A DNA stretch of 64,000 nt, taken from positions 1,617,501-1,681,500 of the forward strand of contig JAKSGN010000037.1 in NCBI GenBank assembly GCA_024180945.1. The letters run 5' to 3'. Origin of the DNA: Macrophomina tecta (taxonomy: Eukaryota; Ascomycota; Dothideomycetes; Botryosphaeriales; Botryosphaeriaceae). A program made the translations under genes and the position numbers. Under the pieces are notes generated by a model. The model saw only the letters and a list, made by a program, of their open reading frames with translations, was not told the DNA's origin and ran no database searches. Below are positions 63,731 through 64,000 of the stretch, one piece after another; the stretch's first letter is position 1, and each line of letters opens with the position of its first letter.

Positions 63731-64000
63731 TATTTTCCAGCGCCAATTCCCCCAGAGTGTTTCAGATTAAATTGCAGTCTTGTACGCATATTACTGCTTA
63801 TCAGGCCTCTAGATAGGAGGTGAACTCCAATGTTTGTAACTCCTAGCAACCGAAACTGCTGCCTCGCCATACCCGTCACGTTGCAAGTACGCAGTTCGTA
63901 ATACATCAGCGACATATCTCTACACACGACAATGGACGTCAACATCAGGCTTTCTAACCATACGCGTATGGTTTAGTTAAACCATATATAAACCATATAT
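63731..64000. other. Right edge: non-coding, with a perfect 18-bp palindrome
   Basis: AACCATACGCGTATGGTT (63956-63973) is a perfect palindrome. It is followed by two copies of AAACCATATAT at the window end. It could be the start of a repeat or terminal structure that continues outside. No gene is supported in this stretch. Confidence 0.5.

Overview
The window looks like an accessory, transposon-dominated region of a filamentous ascomycete (Pezizomycotina). The evidence is short introns with GTAAGT donors, Fot1/pogo-type DDE elements with TA target duplications, Tad-like LINEs, Copia LTR elements, and a 12.7 kb AT-rich block with the C-to-T/G-to-A pattern of repeat-induced point mutation (RIP). 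I cannot name the species. No tRNA, rRNA or CRISPR array was recognised.

Layout. 1-3.1 kb: a minus-strand gene joining a trypsin-like protease domain to about 11 nearly identical ankyrin repeats, running off the left edge. 4.8-6.7 kb: an alpha/beta-hydrolase gene. 7.1-7.6 kb: a hAT relic. 8.0-10.3 kb: a pogo element (pogo-A) cut by a solo LTR. 10.5-11.6 kb: a one-TM fungal protein gene, probably frameshifted. 12-15.2 kb: a Copia 3' fragment and a cluster of small palindromes. 15.2-20.75 kb: a 5.5 kb LINE (LINE1-A, minus). 20.9-25.5 kb: LTRs, a deleted pogo (pogo-C), a small doubtful gene and a truncated LINE1. 25.5-28.45 kb: a hAT element. 28.45-29.4 kb: a pogo remnant (pogo-D). 29.4-33.8 kb: a second LINE family (LINE2) with a palindromic insert. 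34.2-37.2 kb: an RT-derived ORF and an unrecognised 522-aa gene. 37.65-43.2 kb: LINE1-B, nearly identical to LINE1-A but inverted. 43.3-46.1 kb: a pogo relic followed by an intact pogo (pogo-B, 549-aa transposase). 46.1-58.97 kb: nested RIP-mutated LTR elements. 59.2-61.2 kb: an amidase pseudogene. 62.0-63.6 kb: a convergent MFS-permease pseudogene carrying a solo LTR.

Only three or four host genes look intact or nearly so: the protease-ankyrin gene, the hydrolase, the 522-aa gene and possibly the TM protein. The amidase and permease are decayed neighbours that may once have formed a small catabolic unit. The strongest unusual signals are: (1) four pogo-type elements sharing one terminal layout, an 8-bp ACGTA-type end followed by two 17-bp direct repeats; (2) two LINE1 copies sharing the same two Trp-to-TAG stops and a RNase H domain with acidic residues replaced; (3) a protease-ankyrin protein with homogenised repeats; and (4) a sharp contrast between heavily RIP-mutated and untouched repeats in the same window.
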